A stretch of DNA of 64,000 nt from Umezawaea sp042738955 (GCF_042738955.1 NZ_JBHYHC010000036.1:1-64000); one strand, 5' to 3'; shown: positions 14,278-24,243, numbered from the stretch's first letter. Numbers and translations are program-made. Notes: a model not told the origin generated them from the sequence alone.

Positions 14278-15264
14278 CTACGTCGACTCGCGGACCACCA
14301 ATTCCGGCCGGAACATGATCTGCTGGTGGGTGTGCGAGTCGGGGTGGTCGCACTCCTCCACCAGGAGCCGCGCCGCCGTCCGTCCTATGTGGAGGGTCGG
14401 CTGGCGCACCGACGACAGGGGCACGGCGGCGTCGGCGGCGAAGTCGATGTCGTCGTAGCCCAGCAGCGCGATGTCGTCGGGCACGCGGCGGCCGGTGCTC
14501 ACGGCCGCGCGCAGCACGCCCAGCGCCAGCAGGTCGTTGGCGCAGAACACCGCGGTGGGGTCGGCGCCGTCGTCGAACAGCCCGCGCGCGGCCTCGTAGC
14601 CGTGGCGGGCCTTGAGCGCGGGCACCTCGACGACGTCGACCTCCACGTCCCCGCCGACCGCGCGGCGCAGGCCGGTGAGCCGGTCCTTGCACTGCCGCAA
14701 CGACAACGGGCCGGTGACGTAGGTGATCCGGCGGTGGCCGCGCTCCAGCAGGTGCGCGCCCGCGAGTTCACCGCCCGCCACGTCGTCCACGGCGACCGAG
14801 CAGCAGTCGACCCGCGGGTCGTGGCGGTCCACCAGCACGGTCGGCGTGCCGCGGCTCCGCAGCGCGTCGAGCCGTTCCGACGTCGGGCCGACCGGGGTGA
14901 TCAGCATGCCGCGGACCCGCTGCTCCTCCAGCAGTTGCAGGAACCGGTCCTCGCGGGAGGCCTGCTCGTCGGAGTTGCACAGCACCAGCGCGTAGCCCAG
15001 TTCGGTGGCCACGTCCTCGATGCCCCTGGCGATGTCGTGGAAGAACGGGTTCGCCAGGTCCAGCACGATCAGGCCCAGCGACCGGCTCGCGCCCGCGCGC
15101 AGTTGGGCCGCCTGGGAGTTGCGGACGAACCCCAGTTCGGCGATGGCGGCGAGCACGACGGTCCGGGTGGCCTCGGAGACCTTGTCCGGTCGGTTGAGCA
15201 CGTTGGAGACCGTGCCGAGGGAGACCCCGGCACGTTCCGCCACGTCCTTGATGCTCGGCGCCAT
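14278..15264 (-). CDS. rhaR: LacI family regulator of the rhamnose operon (RhaR-like)
   Basis: 328 residues. Helix-turn-helix at residues 4-24 (SIKDVAERAGVSLGTVSNVL), hinge with NSQAAQLRAGASRSLGLIV, then the effector domain (LVDRHDPRV, FCANDLLALGVL, LGYDDIDF). It lies immediately downstream of the alpha-L-rhamnosidase gene. A TGAAACGATTCA box is 34 bp upstream of its start, one base off the perfect TGAAACGTTTCA palindrome at the head of the rhamnose ABC operon. It is thus the likely repressor of that operon with L-rhamnose or a derivative as inducer. The symbol is by context. Confidence 0.85.
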   Translation of the reverse strand: MAPSIKDVAERAGVSLGTVSNVLNRPDKVSEATRTVVLAAIAELGFVRNSQAAQLRAGASRSLGLIVLDLANPFFHDIARGIEDVATELGYALVLCNSDEQASREDRFLQLLEEQRVRGMLITPVGPTSERLDALRSRGTPTVLVDRHDPRVDCCSVAVDDVAGGELAGAHLLERGHRRITYVTGPLSLRQCKDRLTGLRRAVGGDVEVDVVEVPALKARHGYEAARGLFDDGADPTAVFCANDLLALGVLRAAVSTGRRVPDDIALLGYDDIDFAADAAVPLSSVRQPTLHIGRTAARLLVEECDHPDSHTHQQIMFRPELVVREST

Positions 15265-15297
15265 CGCGCGATCCTATTCGTCGGGCGACGATTCTGC

Positions 15298-15309
15298 TGA
15301 AACGATTCA
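15298..15309. promoter_or_regulatory. RhaR-like operator 2 (TGAAACGATTCA)
   Basis: Eleven of twelve positions match the TGAAACGTTTCA palindrome at 24244. It overlaps the stop codon of the rhamnosidase gene and lies upstream of the lacI gene, so it may tune internal transcription of the regulator. Confidence 0.65.
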
Positions 15310-18300
15310 CTGCCGTCCGGTGAACCGCCACGTCCCGAACGACACCCGGTGCACGACGTAACCGGGCTCGGTTCGCACGTACTCCGCGCCCTGCGCCGCG
15401 GTCACCGCCTCCCGCGACACCGCCGGGACGTGCACCTCGGCGGTCGACCCGACCGGCACCTCCACCGTGAGCTGCACGGCCGTGCCGACGAGCGACCAGC
15501 CCGCGGACGCCGTGCCGCGAACCGTCTTCACCGACGTGCGCGCCCACGTGACCCCGACCCGCGCGTCGGGCCGGACGACGAACGTCCGGTACCCGGCGTC
15601 ACCGGGACGCAGGCCCGCCACGTTCTCGTAGAGCCACTGCACGACCGTGCCCTGGAAGTAGTGGTCGCGCGACCGGGAGTCGGCGGGCCACATCTCCCAC
15701 ATCGTGTCGGCCCCGTTGTCCATCCAGAAGCCCCAGCTCGGGAAGGTCCGCTGCACCGCGAGCGCGTGCGCCACGTCCGGGAAACCCTGCTGCGTCAACA
15801 CCCTCAGCAGCACGCTCGTGCCCAGCGCCCCGGTGTTGAGGTGGTCGCCGCGCGCCCGGATGTCGGCCACCAGGTTCGCCACCACCGCCGCCACCTGGCC
15901 CGGTGGGACGAGGCCGAACATCAGTGGGACCGCCTGGGACGTCTGGCGGAAGTCCGGGTCCTGCGCGCTGCGATAACGCCCGTCCACCAGGAACTTCGCG
16001 TTCAGCGCGTCCCGGCAGGCGTCCGCCTGCGCCCGGTACCGGGCCGCCACGTCGGCGTGCCCCAGCAGGTCGCCGAGGTCGGCGACACCGGTCAACGCCC
16101 GGTGCAGGTACGCCGTCGCGGTGAGCCGGGTGTCCTCCGGCGGGTTGCCGCCGTAGCCGGGCGCGAGGTAGTCGCCCAGCGCCGTGGAGGCCAGACCTCC
16201 TTGCAGGCGGCCGATCTCCCAGTCCAGGTACTTCACCAACGTGGGCCAGTGGTCGGCGGCAAGACGTTCGTCGCCGTACACCCGGTACATCTCGCGGACC
16301 AGGAACGGGTACACCGTCGTCCACTCCGGCGACGGCGCGGCCTCCTGGTAGCCCCAGCCGCCGCTGGGCACGATCACCGGCAGCGCGCCCGGCGCGGTCT
16401 GGCTGTCGGCGAGGTCGCCGATCCACTTGGACAGGAACCGCTGCACGCCGAACGCGTACGCCATCACCGGCGCCCCGAGCTGCGCGTCGCCGGTCCAGCC
16501 GTTCTTCTCGTACATCGGGGTGTCGGTGGGGATGCCGTGCAGGTTGTTGAGCAGCGTCCGCTTCATCGCCCGGTCGAGCTGCTCGAAGAACGGCTGCGAG
16601 CACTGGAACGTCCCGGTCTCCGGCACGTCGCTGTGCACGACCCGGCCGACCACGTCGTCCAGGCCCGGCCGGTACGGGAACCCGGTGACCTGGACGTAGC
16701 GGAAACCCTTGTAGGAGAAGCGGGGTTCCCACGTCTCCACGCCCTGCCCGGAGCACGTGTACTCGTCGATCTGGTGGCGGCCGGGCACGTGGCCGTTGGT
16801 GTTGAGCACACTGCCGTCGGGGTTGAGCCGCTCGCCGTGCGCCAGCCGCACCACCGTGCCCGCGGGTGCCGTGACGGTGATCCGCGACCACCCGGCCATG
16901 GTGCGGCCGAGGTCCACGACGTAGACCCCCGCCCGGAGTTCGGTGACGGCCGTGGCGCGCACGGTATCCACCACCCGGATCGGCTCGTGCTGCTGCGCGA
17001 CCAGTGTCCCTTTGGGAGGGTCGAGCAGCGTGGCGTCCCGCCAGTCGCCCGGAACGCGCCGGGCGTCGTAGGACTCCCCCGCGTACAGGGAGTTCGACGT
17101 CGTCGGGCTGTCCGAGACCTTCCACCCGGCGTCCGTGGCCACGGTGGTGTGCGACCCGTCGGTGTGGGTGATCTCCAGCTGCGCCAGCAGTTTGGGCTCG
17201 GCGTGCCAGTACGCCTGTTCCCACCGCCACACGTTCGGCGTGGTCATGCCGTAGAACCCGCGGCCCAGCGTCACGTCCAGGGTGTTGGCGCCCTTCACCA
17301 CCTGCGAGGTGATGTCGTGGGTGGCGTAGAGGACGGTCTCCTCGTAGTCGGTGAAACCGGGGTCGAGCACCCGGTCGCCGACCTTGCCCCCGTTGAGCCG
17401 GGCGTCGTAGTAAGCCAGCCCGGCGAGGTGCAGCCGGGCGCTCGCGACCGGCTTGGCGAGCGTGAACTCCTTGCGCAGCACCGGAGCGGGCGGTTCCACG
17501 ACCAGGCCGACGCCCCGGCCCCACGGCCCCTGCCCGTAGGGCGCGAGCACGACCGCCGCGGCCCACGCCGAGTCGTCGAACCCCTTCTGCTGCCACCCGT
17601 TCCGCTCGGCGTCGACGACCTTCCACCCGGCTCCGGTGACCAGTTCCCGCGTCCCGGACCCGGAGTCGACCACCAGCCGCACGAGCAGGCCGCCGGGGTT
17701 GACCGACACGGAGCCGCGGTTCGTCGCGAGCGCGGCCAGCACGACCCGACCGCCCGCCGCCCGCACCTGCGCCGTGACGTCGGCGGACTGGCCGAGCTTC
17801 CACCCGTCGACCTGCTCGGGAGCGGAGAGCACCTGCTGCCCGTTGAGGTACAGGGTGAAGTCGTCGTCGGCCGTGGCGATGACCCGCGCCCGCGTGACGT
17901 CCGCGGGCACGTCCAGGCCCGCCCGGAACCAGCGCGGACCGGTCGGCGCGCCGGACGGGGTCGCGCCGGGCGACCAGATCCACGACGCCGGGTCGAACGC
18001 CAGCCCCGCGACCGGTGGCGCGGCCCCGATCCAGCGGGCGGTCCACGGCGTGCCGAGGAACGCCGTCTCCCACCACCTCGCCGCGCTCCACGCCGACGCG
18101 CGACCGCGCTCGTCCCACACCCGGACCCGCCAGGTGTACCGGGTGTGGGGCCGCAGCGCGGGACCGTCGTAGACGACCCCGACGCTGCGGTCCGACACGA
18201 CCTTGCCGGAGTCCCAGCCGCCGTCGACCCTCACCTGGTACGCGGTCTGCCGCGCGCCGACGGCGTCCGCCGCGAGCACCCACGACAGCCGGGGCCTCGC

Positions 18301-18462
18301 GACGTCCGTGCCCAGCAGGGTTTCCGCGTACTCCACCGCCGTCGACTCGACCCGCAGCCCGCCCGCGGGGTCGACGTCCGCTGCGGCCGTGCCCGCCGGC
18401 AACGCCAACGCCCCCGCCCCTACCGCCGTGCCCAGCAAGAAGTCCCGCCGGTTGACGCTCAT
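15307..18462 (-). CDS. Secreted GH78 alpha-L-rhamnosidase
   Basis: 1051 residues from ATG 18462 (AAGGGGACTCG upstream). The N-terminus is a Tat signal: Asn-Arg-Arg-Asp-Phe-Leu, a Gly/Ala-rich core and cleavage after about residue 28. An N-terminal beta domain region (LRVESTAVEYAETLLGTDVA), rhamnosidase N domain, and six-hairpin (alpha/alpha)6 barrel follow. The catalytic region reads PTDTPMYEKNGWTGDAQLG near residue 650, with acidic residues in the family positions. It releases L-rhamnose from plant glycosides or rhamnogalacturonan outside the cell. It is the last gene of the rhamnose operon, after the isomerase by 22 bases. Confidence 0.95.
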   Translation of the reverse strand: MSVNRRDFLLGTAVGAGALALPAGTAAADVDPAGGLRVESTAVEYAETLLGTDVARPRLSWVLAADAVGARQTAYQVRVDGGWDSGKVVSDRSVGVVYDGPALRPHTRYTWRVRVWDERGRASAWSAARWWETAFLGTPWTARWIGAAPPVAGLAFDPASWIWSPGATPSGAPTGPRWFRAGLDVPADVTRARVIATADDDFTLYLNGQQVLSAPEQVDGWKLGQSADVTAQVRAAGGRVVLAALATNRGSVSVNPGGLLVRLVVDSGSGTRELVTGAGWKVVDAERNGWQQKGFDDSAWAAAVVLAPYGQGPWGRGVGLVVEPPAPVLRKEFTLAKPVASARLHLAGLAYYDARLNGGKVGDRVLDPGFTDYEETVLYATHDITSQVVKGANTLDVTLGRGFYGMTTPNVWRWEQAYWHAEPKLLAQLEITHTDGSHTTVATDAGWKVSDSPTTSNSLYAGESYDARRVPGDWRDATLLDPPKGTLVAQQHEPIRVVDTVRATAVTELRAGVYVVDLGRTMAGWSRITVTAPAGTVVRLAHGERLNPDGSVLNTNGHVPGRHQIDEYTCSGQGVETWEPRFSYKGFRYVQVTGFPYRPGLDDVVGRVVHSDVPETGTFQCSQPFFEQLDRAMKRTLLNNLHGIPTDTPMYEKNGWTGDAQLGAPVMAYAFGVQRFLSKWIGDLADSQTAPGALPVIVPSGGWGYQEAAPSPEWTTVYPFLVREMYRVYGDERLAADHWPTLVKYLDWEIGRLQGGLASTALGDYLAPGYGGNPPEDTRLTATAYLHRALTGVADLGDLLGHADVAARYRAQADACRDALNAKFLVDGRYRSAQDPDFRQTSQAVPLMFGLVPPGQVAAVVANLVADIRARGDHLNTGALGTSVLLRVLTQQGFPDVAHALAVQRTFPSWGFWMDNGADTMWEMWPADSRSRDHYFQGTVVQWLYENVAGLRPGDAGYRTFVVRPDARVGVTWARTSVKTVRGTASAGWSLVGTAVQLTVEVPVGSTAEVHVPAVSREAVTAAQGAEYVRTEPGYVVHRVSFGTWRFTGRQ

Positions 18463-18484
18463 CGAGTCCCCTTCGTCGTGAGGT

Positions 18485-19654
18485 TCAGGCGCCCCACCCG
18501 GCTTGTTCGCCGCCAACGCGGTCCGCGCTGATCCGATCGCCGTACCCGGACCGGCGGTAGGCCCGGACGGGATCGGGGTCGAGCCCCATGTCGGTCCGCA
18601 GCTCGGCGAGCAGCGGGCGCACATCGGTGTTGTAGGCGTCCATCAGCACCTCGTTGGACTCCAGCACGTCGCCGGAGTCCTGCGCGGCCTCGAGCGCGTC
18701 CACGTCGACCAGCAGCGCCTTCGCCGTGGCCTCCTGGACGTTGAGCACCGAGCGGATGATCGCGGGGATCTTCGCCTCGATGTTGTGGCACTGGTCGAGC
18801 ATGAAGGCGATGCCCGCCTCCGGTTTCAACGCGTCCGCCCGGACGATCTCGTGCATGATCCGGAACAGCTGGAACGGATCGGCCGCCCCGACCATCAGGT
18901 CGTCGTCGGCGTAGAAGCGGGAGTTGAAGTCGAACGCCCCCAACCTCTTCTGCCGCAGCAGGAACGACACGATGAACTCGATGTTCGTGCCCGGCGCGTG
19001 GTGACCGGTGTCGATCACCACCTGCGCCTTGGGCCCGAGCTCCACGCAGTGCGCGAACGCGGTGCCCCAGTCCGGGATGTCGGTGGCGTAGAACGCGGGC
19101 TCGAACAGCTTGTACTCCACCAGCATCCGCTGGTCGTCGCCCAGCCGGTCGTAGACCTCGCGCAGGGCCTCGGCGAGCCGGTCCTGCCGCCGCGCCAGGT
19201 TGTCCTGGCCGGGGTAGTTCAGCCCGTCGGAGAACCACAGCTTGAGGTCGCGCGACCCCGTCTTGTCCATGATGGCCACGCAGTCCAGCAGGTGGTCCGT
19301 CGCCTTGCGCCGGATCCGCGGGTCCGGGTTGGTGACGCTGCCGAGCTTGTAGTCGTCGTCCTGGAACACGTTGGAGTTGATGGCCCCCAGCGCCACGCCG
19401 CGCTCGGCGGCGTGGTCGGCAAGGGCCCGGTAGTCGTCGACGGCGTCCCACGGGATGTGCAGCGCCACCGTCGGCGCCACGCCGGTGAAGGCGTGGACCT
19501 GAGCGGCGTCGTCGATCTTCTCGAACGGCGTGCGCGGCACACCGGGTTGGGTGAACACCTTGAAGCGGGTGCCCGAGTTGCCGTACGCCCACGACGGCGT
19601 CTCGATCCGCTGTGCCCGCAGGGCGTTCCTGACCCGGTCGGTGGTGTCCGTCAT
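18485..19654 (-). CDS. rhaI: L-rhamnose isomerase
   Basis: 389 residues, TIM-barrel sugar isomerase of the Pseudomonas stutzeri L-rhamnose isomerase type. Metal- and substrate-binding blocks are visible: LVEYKLFEPAFYATD (Glu), VVIDTGHHAPGTNIE (Asp/His), GAFDFNSRFYADDDL and MLDQCHNIEAK. It converts L-rhamnose to L-rhamnulose in the cytoplasm. It sits 16 bases after the sugar-binding protein gene in the same operon. The kinase, aldolase or dehydrogenase for the next steps are not in this window. Confidence 0.95.
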   Translation of the reverse strand: MTDTTDRVRNALRAQRIETPSWAYGNSGTRFKVFTQPGVPRTPFEKIDDAAQVHAFTGVAPTVALHIPWDAVDDYRALADHAAERGVALGAINSNVFQDDDYKLGSVTNPDPRIRRKATDHLLDCVAIMDKTGSRDLKLWFSDGLNYPGQDNLARRQDRLAEALREVYDRLGDDQRMLVEYKLFEPAFYATDIPDWGTAFAHCVELGPKAQVVIDTGHHAPGTNIEFIVSFLLRQKRLGAFDFNSRFYADDDLMVGAADPFQLFRIMHEIVRADALKPEAGIAFMLDQCHNIEAKIPAIIRSVLNVQEATAKALLVDVDALEAAQDSGDVLESNEVLMDAYNTDVRPLLAELRTDMGLDPDPVRAYRRSGYGDRISADRVGGEQAGWGA

Positions 19655-19670
19655 GGTGCTGCTCCCAGGA

Positions 19671-20741
19671 CTAGAAGTTGAACTGGTCGATGTTGTCCTT
19701 GGTGAACTCGGTCGGCGGGCCGAGCACCAGTTCGCCCTTCGCGCCGATCGTGTAGTCGCCCAGGTCGCCCGCCTTGAACTTCTCGCCCTCCGCGCCGGTG
19801 ATCTGGCCGGACGCGAGCGCGCCCGCGGCGTACACGGCGAGGTAGCCGAGCTTGCTCGGGTCCCACAGCGCGAACGACTTGACGGTGCCGTCCTTGACGT
19901 AGTCGCGCATCTGGTTCGGCGTGCCCAGGCCGGTCAGCGCGACCTTGCCCTTGTACTCCGAGGAGCTGAGGTAGCGGGCCGCCGCGGCGACGCCGACGGT
20001 GGTCGGCGAGACGATGCCCTTGAGGTTCGGGTGCGCCTGGAGCAGGCCCTGCGTCTTCTGGAACGACGTCTGGTCGTCGTCGTTGCCGTACGCCGTTTCC
20101 ACGAGCTTGAGGCCGGCGTTGGCGGGCTTCGCCAGCTCGGTCTTCATGATCTCGATCCACGCGTTCTGGTTGGTGGCGTTGGGGGTCGCCGACAGGATCG
20201 CGATCTCGCCCTGGCCACCGGTCGCGTCGGCGATCATCTTCACCTGGATGGTGGCGATCTCCTGCGTGGTGGCCTGGTTGACGAACACGTCGCGGGCGTC
20301 GGGAGCGGCGTCGGAGTCGAACGTGACGACCTTGACCCCCTGTGACCGCGCGGTCTTCAACGCCGGGGCGACGGCGTTGGCGTCGTTGGCCGACAGCACC
20401 AGCGCGTTCTGCTTCTGCTGCGCGGCGGTGTTGATGTAGGTGACCTGCGAGGAGGCGCTGGCCTCCGACGGGCCGGTCGCCTTCAGCTCGGCCTTGATCG
20501 CCGACGCGGCGTCGTCCGATCCCTTCTGCGCCACGGTGAAGTACGGGTTGTTCACCGCCTTCGGCAGGAAGGTGATCTTCAGGCCTTCCTTGATCTTCGC
20601 GTTCGGATCGGCCGCGCCGGTGCTGCCCGCGGCAGGCGCGTCGGACGCGGCGCTGTTCTTGCTGGTGCCGCTGCACCCCGCCAGCGCGAGCGCGCCGGAC
20701 AGCAGCAGCACCGCCGTGGTGACCAGTGGACGAGTGGTCAT
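19671..20741 (-). CDS. rhaS: Rhamnose ABC transporter, substrate-binding lipoprotein
   Basis: 356 residues from ATG 20741 (AAGGCGG upstream). A lipoprotein signal ends in Leu-Ala-Gly-Cys near residue 23, followed by a Ser/Ala linker. The mature part is a type-I sugar-binding fold: KITFLPKAVNNPYFTVAQKG, DANAVAPALKTARSQGVKVV, QATTQEIATIQVKMIAD. This pattern is that of RhaS proteins. It is anchored to the outer face of the membrane and hands sugar to the two permeases. Its start overlaps the upstream permease stop (ATGA). Confidence 0.93.
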   Translation of the reverse strand: MTTRPLVTTAVLLLSGALALAGCSGTSKNSAASDAPAAGSTGAADPNAKIKEGLKITFLPKAVNNPYFTVAQKGSDDAASAIKAELKATGPSEASASSQVTYINTAAQQKQNALVLSANDANAVAPALKTARSQGVKVVTFDSDAAPDARDVFVNQATTQEIATIQVKMIADATGGQGEIAILSATPNATNQNAWIEIMKTELAKPANAGLKLVETAYGNDDDQTSFQKTQGLLQAHPNLKGIVSPTTVGVAAAARYLSSSEYKGKVALTGLGTPNQMRDYVKDGTVKSFALWDPSKLGYLAVYAAGALASGQITGAEGEKFKAGDLGDYTIGAKGELVLGPPTEFTKDNIDQFNF

Positions 20742-21706
20742 GGTGACCGCCTTACTGTTCTGGAGGATCGAACGCGGGCCGTCAGCGCGGGTGCGAGGAC
20801 GCTCACCAGGAGCAGCAACCCGGTCACGACGGTGAGGATCTCGGTGGAGACGTCGTCGAGGATGAGGACGTTGCGGAGACCGCCGAGCAGGAGCACTCCG
20901 GCGAGCACCCCGCCCAGCGTCCCGCGACCACCGAAGATGGAGACGCCGCCGAGCAGCACGGCGGCGACGACCGCGAGTTCCAGTCCGACTCCGTTGTCGG
21001 CGCGGGCACTGGAGAAGCGGAAGGTGTAGACGATCCCGGCGAGCGCGGCCATCGCGCCCGTCAGGACGAACAGCGTGAACTTGACCCGCTTGACCCGGAT
21101 GCCGGAGAAGCGGGCTCCCTCCTCGTTCGAGCCGATCGCGAAGACCGACCGGCCGAACGAGCTGGTGTGCAACAGGACCGCGAACACGACCGCGAGCACC
21201 GCGCACAGCAGGATCGGCCACGGCACCCACGTGCCGGGGACCGGTGTGGTGCCGAACCGGGTGAAGCTGGCCGGGAAGTCGGCCACGGCCCGGTCGCCGA
21301 GCACGACCAGCGCCAGACCCCGGTACAGGGCCAGGGTGCCGATCGTGACGGCGAGGGACGGCAGGCCCAGGCGGGTGACGAGGAAGCCGTTGACCGCCCC
21401 GCACACCGCCCCGAGGACGACCACCGTCGGCAGGATCGCCTCCAGCGTCCAGCCCGCGTCCCACAGCTCGCCGATGACGGCGCTGGACAGGCCCAGCACC
21501 GAGGCCACCGACAGGTCGATCTCGCCGGACACCACGACCAGCGTCAGCGGGAGCGCGATCAGCGCGATCTCGCCGATGTCGAGGCCGAGGTAGAACAGGT
21601 TGCCGCCGTCGAGGAACGCGCCCCCGGTCCTGATCTGCCCGACGACGGCGACGAGCACCAGGAACGCCACCAGCGCCGTCTCCCAGCGGGCGAACCGCTC
21701 AGCCAT
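20738..21706 (-). CDS. rhaQ: Rhamnose ABC transporter permease 2
   Basis: 322 residues from ATG 21706 (GGAG upstream; it overlaps the previous gene by 8 bases). About nine hydrophobic helices, with the EIDLSVASVLGLSSAVIG and AVAAVLLGGVSIFGGRGT-like blocks typical of RbsC/BPD_transp_2 sugar permeases (here LAVVAAVLLGGVSIFGGRGT). Forms the channel with RhaP. Order ATPase-permease-permease-binding protein matches rhaTPQS systems. Confidence 0.93.
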   Translation of the reverse strand: MAERFARWETALVAFLVLVAVVGQIRTGGAFLDGGNLFYLGLDIGEIALIALPLTLVVVSGEIDLSVASVLGLSSAVIGELWDAGWTLEAILPTVVVLGAVCGAVNGFLVTRLGLPSLAVTIGTLALYRGLALVVLGDRAVADFPASFTRFGTTPVPGTWVPWPILLCAVLAVVFAVLLHTSSFGRSVFAIGSNEEGARFSGIRVKRVKFTLFVLTGAMAALAGIVYTFRFSSARADNGVGLELAVVAAVLLGGVSIFGGRGTLGGVLAGVLLLGGLRNVLILDDVSTEILTVVTGLLLLVSVLAPALTARVRSSRTVRRSP

Positions 21707-22715
21707 CGTGGTCGCTCCTTCCACGCAGTTCCCTGGCCAGCCTCAGCGCGAGGAGGCGGTCGACGGTGATGGCGCCGATCAGCAGCGCGCCGCTGATGGC
21801 CTGCTGCCAGAACGCCGGGATGCGCAGCACCACCAGGCAGCTGGCGATCGTGCCGAGCAGCAGCGCCCCGAGCGCCGCGCCGACGACCGTGCCGGAGCCG
21901 CCGAAGATGGCGACACCGCCCACGACGACCGCGGCGACCACCTGGAGTTCCAGGCCGGTGCCCGCGGCGGCGTCGACCGTGCCGTAGCGGGCGACCCACA
22001 GCGCGCCCGCCAGCCCGGCGACCGTGCCGGACAGCAGGAACGCGGTGAACACCCGGCGCGGCACGGGGATGCCCGCCAGCACGGCGGCCTCCGGGTTGGA
22101 GCCGATCGCGTAGAGGTCGCGGCCGGAGCGGTAGGACCGCAGGTACAGCGCGGCGGCCGCGACGACGGCGAGGGTGACCAGCACCAGCACGGGGACGCCG
22201 AACAGGCGGCCGTTGCCCATCGCCAGCAGCTCGTCCGGCAGGTTGGTGGCGTTGATCTGCGTGCCCTGCGCCAGCGCGAAGTCCACGCCGCGGAACACGT
22301 ACAGCGTGCCGAGCGTGACGACGAGGCTGGGCACGCGGCCGACCGCGACCAGCAGGCCGTTGACCGCGCCGCAGACCAGGCCGATCAGCACGCCCAGGAG
22401 CATCCCGACGACGATCGGCATGCCGGGGTGGTCGGCGAAGGTCTGCGCGGTGAGGAACGCCGAGATCCCCAGGACCGAGCCGACGGACAGGTCGACGTTG
22501 CGCGTGACGACCACGAGCGTCTGCCCGGCGGCGAGCACGGCCACGACGGAGGCGTTGAGCAGCAGGTCGCGGATGCCCTGGGCCTCCACGAACCGCGGGT
22601 TGACGAAGGCGGTCGGGATGACCACCAGCGCGAGGGCCACGACGATGCCGAGTTCACGGGCGCGGCCGACCAGGTCGGCGACCCGGCGGGCGCGCGAGGG
22701 CGCTTGCACGGTCAT
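21699..22715 (-). CDS. rhaP: Rhamnose ABC transporter permease 1
   Basis: 338 residues from ATG 22715, overlapping the ATPase stop by ATGA. BPD_transp_2 sugar permease with NVDLSVGSVLGISAFLTAQ near residue 75, the cytoplasmic loop YAIGSNPEAAVLAGIPVPRR that contacts the ATPase, and VVAAVVVGGVAIFGGSGT near 255. Pairs with the second permease. Confidence 0.93.
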   Translation of the reverse strand: MTVQAPSRARRVADLVGRARELGIVVALALVVIPTAFVNPRFVEAQGIRDLLLNASVVAVLAAGQTLVVVTRNVDLSVGSVLGISAFLTAQTFADHPGMPIVVGMLLGVLIGLVCGAVNGLLVAVGRVPSLVVTLGTLYVFRGVDFALAQGTQINATNLPDELLAMGNGRLFGVPVLVLVTLAVVAAAALYLRSYRSGRDLYAIGSNPEAAVLAGIPVPRRVFTAFLLSGTVAGLAGALWVARYGTVDAAAGTGLELQVVAAVVVGGVAIFGGSGTVVGAALGALLLGTIASCLVVLRIPAFWQQAISGALLIGAITVDRLLALRLARELRGRSDHDG

Positions 22716-24223
22716 GACGCCACCCGGCCCGCGGCGGCGAGCGCCACCCGTTCCTCGGTCGCGTCGGCGCGCGGGATGTCGTCGACGAGCCTGCCCTCGT
22801 GCATGACGAGCACGCGGTCGGCCATGCCGAGCACCTCGGGCAGCTCGGAGGAGATCATCAGCACCGCCACGCCCTCCCCGGCGAGTTCGGACAGCAGCCG
22901 GTGCACCTCGGCCTTCGTGCCGACGTCGATGCCGCGGGTGGGCTCGTCGACGATCAGCACGCTCGGCCGCCGCGACAGCCACTTGGCGAGCACGACCTTC
23001 TGCTGGTTGCCGCCGGACAGCGTCGCGGCGGGCGCGCCGAGCCGGGCGGTCTTGATCCGCAGCTTGAGCGCCCAGTCCTGGGCGAGCCGCTGCTCGGAGC
23101 GGCGGGACAGCAACCCGAACCGGGACAGGCGGCCGAGCGAGGCCAGTGCGACGTTGCGCTCCACCGAGGCGTCCACGACCAGCCCCTGCTGGCGGCGGTC
23201 CTCGGGCACGAGCCCGATCCCGGCGGCCATCGCGGCCGTGGGCGAGCCGAGCCTGAGCTTGCGGCCGTTGACGAACACCTCGCCCGCGTCCACCCCGTCG
23301 ATGCCGAAGACCGCACGGGCGACCTCCGTGCGGCCCGCCCCGACCAGGCCGGACAGCCCGACGATCTCGCCGGCGCGGACGGTGAAGGAGACGTCGGTGA
23401 ACACGCCTTCCCTGGTGAGCCTGCGGACGTCGAGGAGCACCTCGCCCACGTCGGTGTCCTGCTTGGGGAACAGCGCGGACAGCTCGCGGCCGACCATGCG
23501 GCGCACCAGCCCGTCCGGCGTCTCGTCCGCCAGCGGCCCGTCCCACACGTGCTTGCCGTCGCGCAGCACGGTCGCCCGCTGGCAGAGCGCGAACACCTCG
23601 TCCAGCCGGTGCGACACGAACAGCACGGCGGTCCCCTGCGCGCGGAGCACCTTGACCACGTCGAACAGCCGTTCCACCTCACGGGCGGACAGGGCGGCCG
23701 TCGGCTCGTCCATCACGACCACGCGCGCGTCGAAGGAAAGGGCCTTCGCGATCTCCACGACCTGCTGGTCGGCGATCGACAGCCCGCGAGCGGGCCGCGC
23801 CGGGTCGAGCACCACGCCGAGGCGCTCGAACAGCGCGGCGGTGTGCGCGTGCATGGCCTTGGTGTCGATGCGGCGGCCCGCCTTGAGCGGCTGGCGGCCG
23901 GTGTAGACGTTCTCGGCGATCGACAGGTCCCCGAAGAGCATCGGCTCCTGGTAGATCACCGCGATCCCGGCGGCCTTCGCGTCGGCGGGCCCGGAGAACC
24001 GGACCTCGACCCCGTCGACGAGCACCCGCCCGCTGTCCGGCCGGTGCACGCCCGCGAGCGTCTTGATCAGCGTCGACTTGCCCGCGCCGTTCTCCCCCAG
24101 CAGCGCGTGCGCCTCGCCCGCGACCAGCGCGATGCTGACGTCGGACAGCGCCTGAACAGCGCCGAAGGACTTCGCGACGCCGTCGAGCACGACAAGCGGC
24201 GGCGGGTCTGGAGGCAGGTCCAC
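22712..24223 (-). CDS. rhaT: Rhamnose ABC transporter ATPase (double cassette)
   Basis: 503 residues with two nucleotide-binding domains in tandem, as in RbsA/RhaT. Domain 1: Walker A GENGAGKST near residue 45, signature LSIADQQ, Walker B VVVMDEPTAALS. Domain 2: degenerate Walker A GLVGAGRTE near 285, signature LSGGNQQK, Walker B VLIVDEPTRGID. The start is set at GTG 24223 with GGGAG seven bases before; a TTG at 24256 in frame would lie inside the operator and is not used. First gene of the six-gene rhamnose operon. Confidence 0.95.
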   Translation of the reverse strand: MDLPPDPPPLVVLDGVAKSFGAVQALSDVSIALVAGEAHALLGENGAGKSTLIKTLAGVHRPDSGRVLVDGVEVRFSGPADAKAAGIAVIYQEPMLFGDLSIAENVYTGRQPLKAGRRIDTKAMHAHTAALFERLGVVLDPARPARGLSIADQQVVEIAKALSFDARVVVMDEPTAALSAREVERLFDVVKVLRAQGTAVLFVSHRLDEVFALCQRATVLRDGKHVWDGPLADETPDGLVRRMVGRELSALFPKQDTDVGEVLLDVRRLTREGVFTDVSFTVRAGEIVGLSGLVGAGRTEVARAVFGIDGVDAGEVFVNGRKLRLGSPTAAMAAGIGLVPEDRRQQGLVVDASVERNVALASLGRLSRFGLLSRRSEQRLAQDWALKLRIKTARLGAPAATLSGGNQQKVVLAKWLSRRPSVLIVDEPTRGIDVGTKAEVHRLLSELAGEGVAVLMISSELPEVLGMADRVLVMHEGRLVDDIPRADATEERVALAAAGRVAS

Positions 24224-24243
24224 GCACGACTCCCGGTCCGTGA

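Noticed and set aside
11465..14692. A 1075-codon minus-strand frame opposite the beta-glucosidase
   Set aside because: The plus-strand GH3 protein is complete and motif-rich; the reverse frame is compositional.
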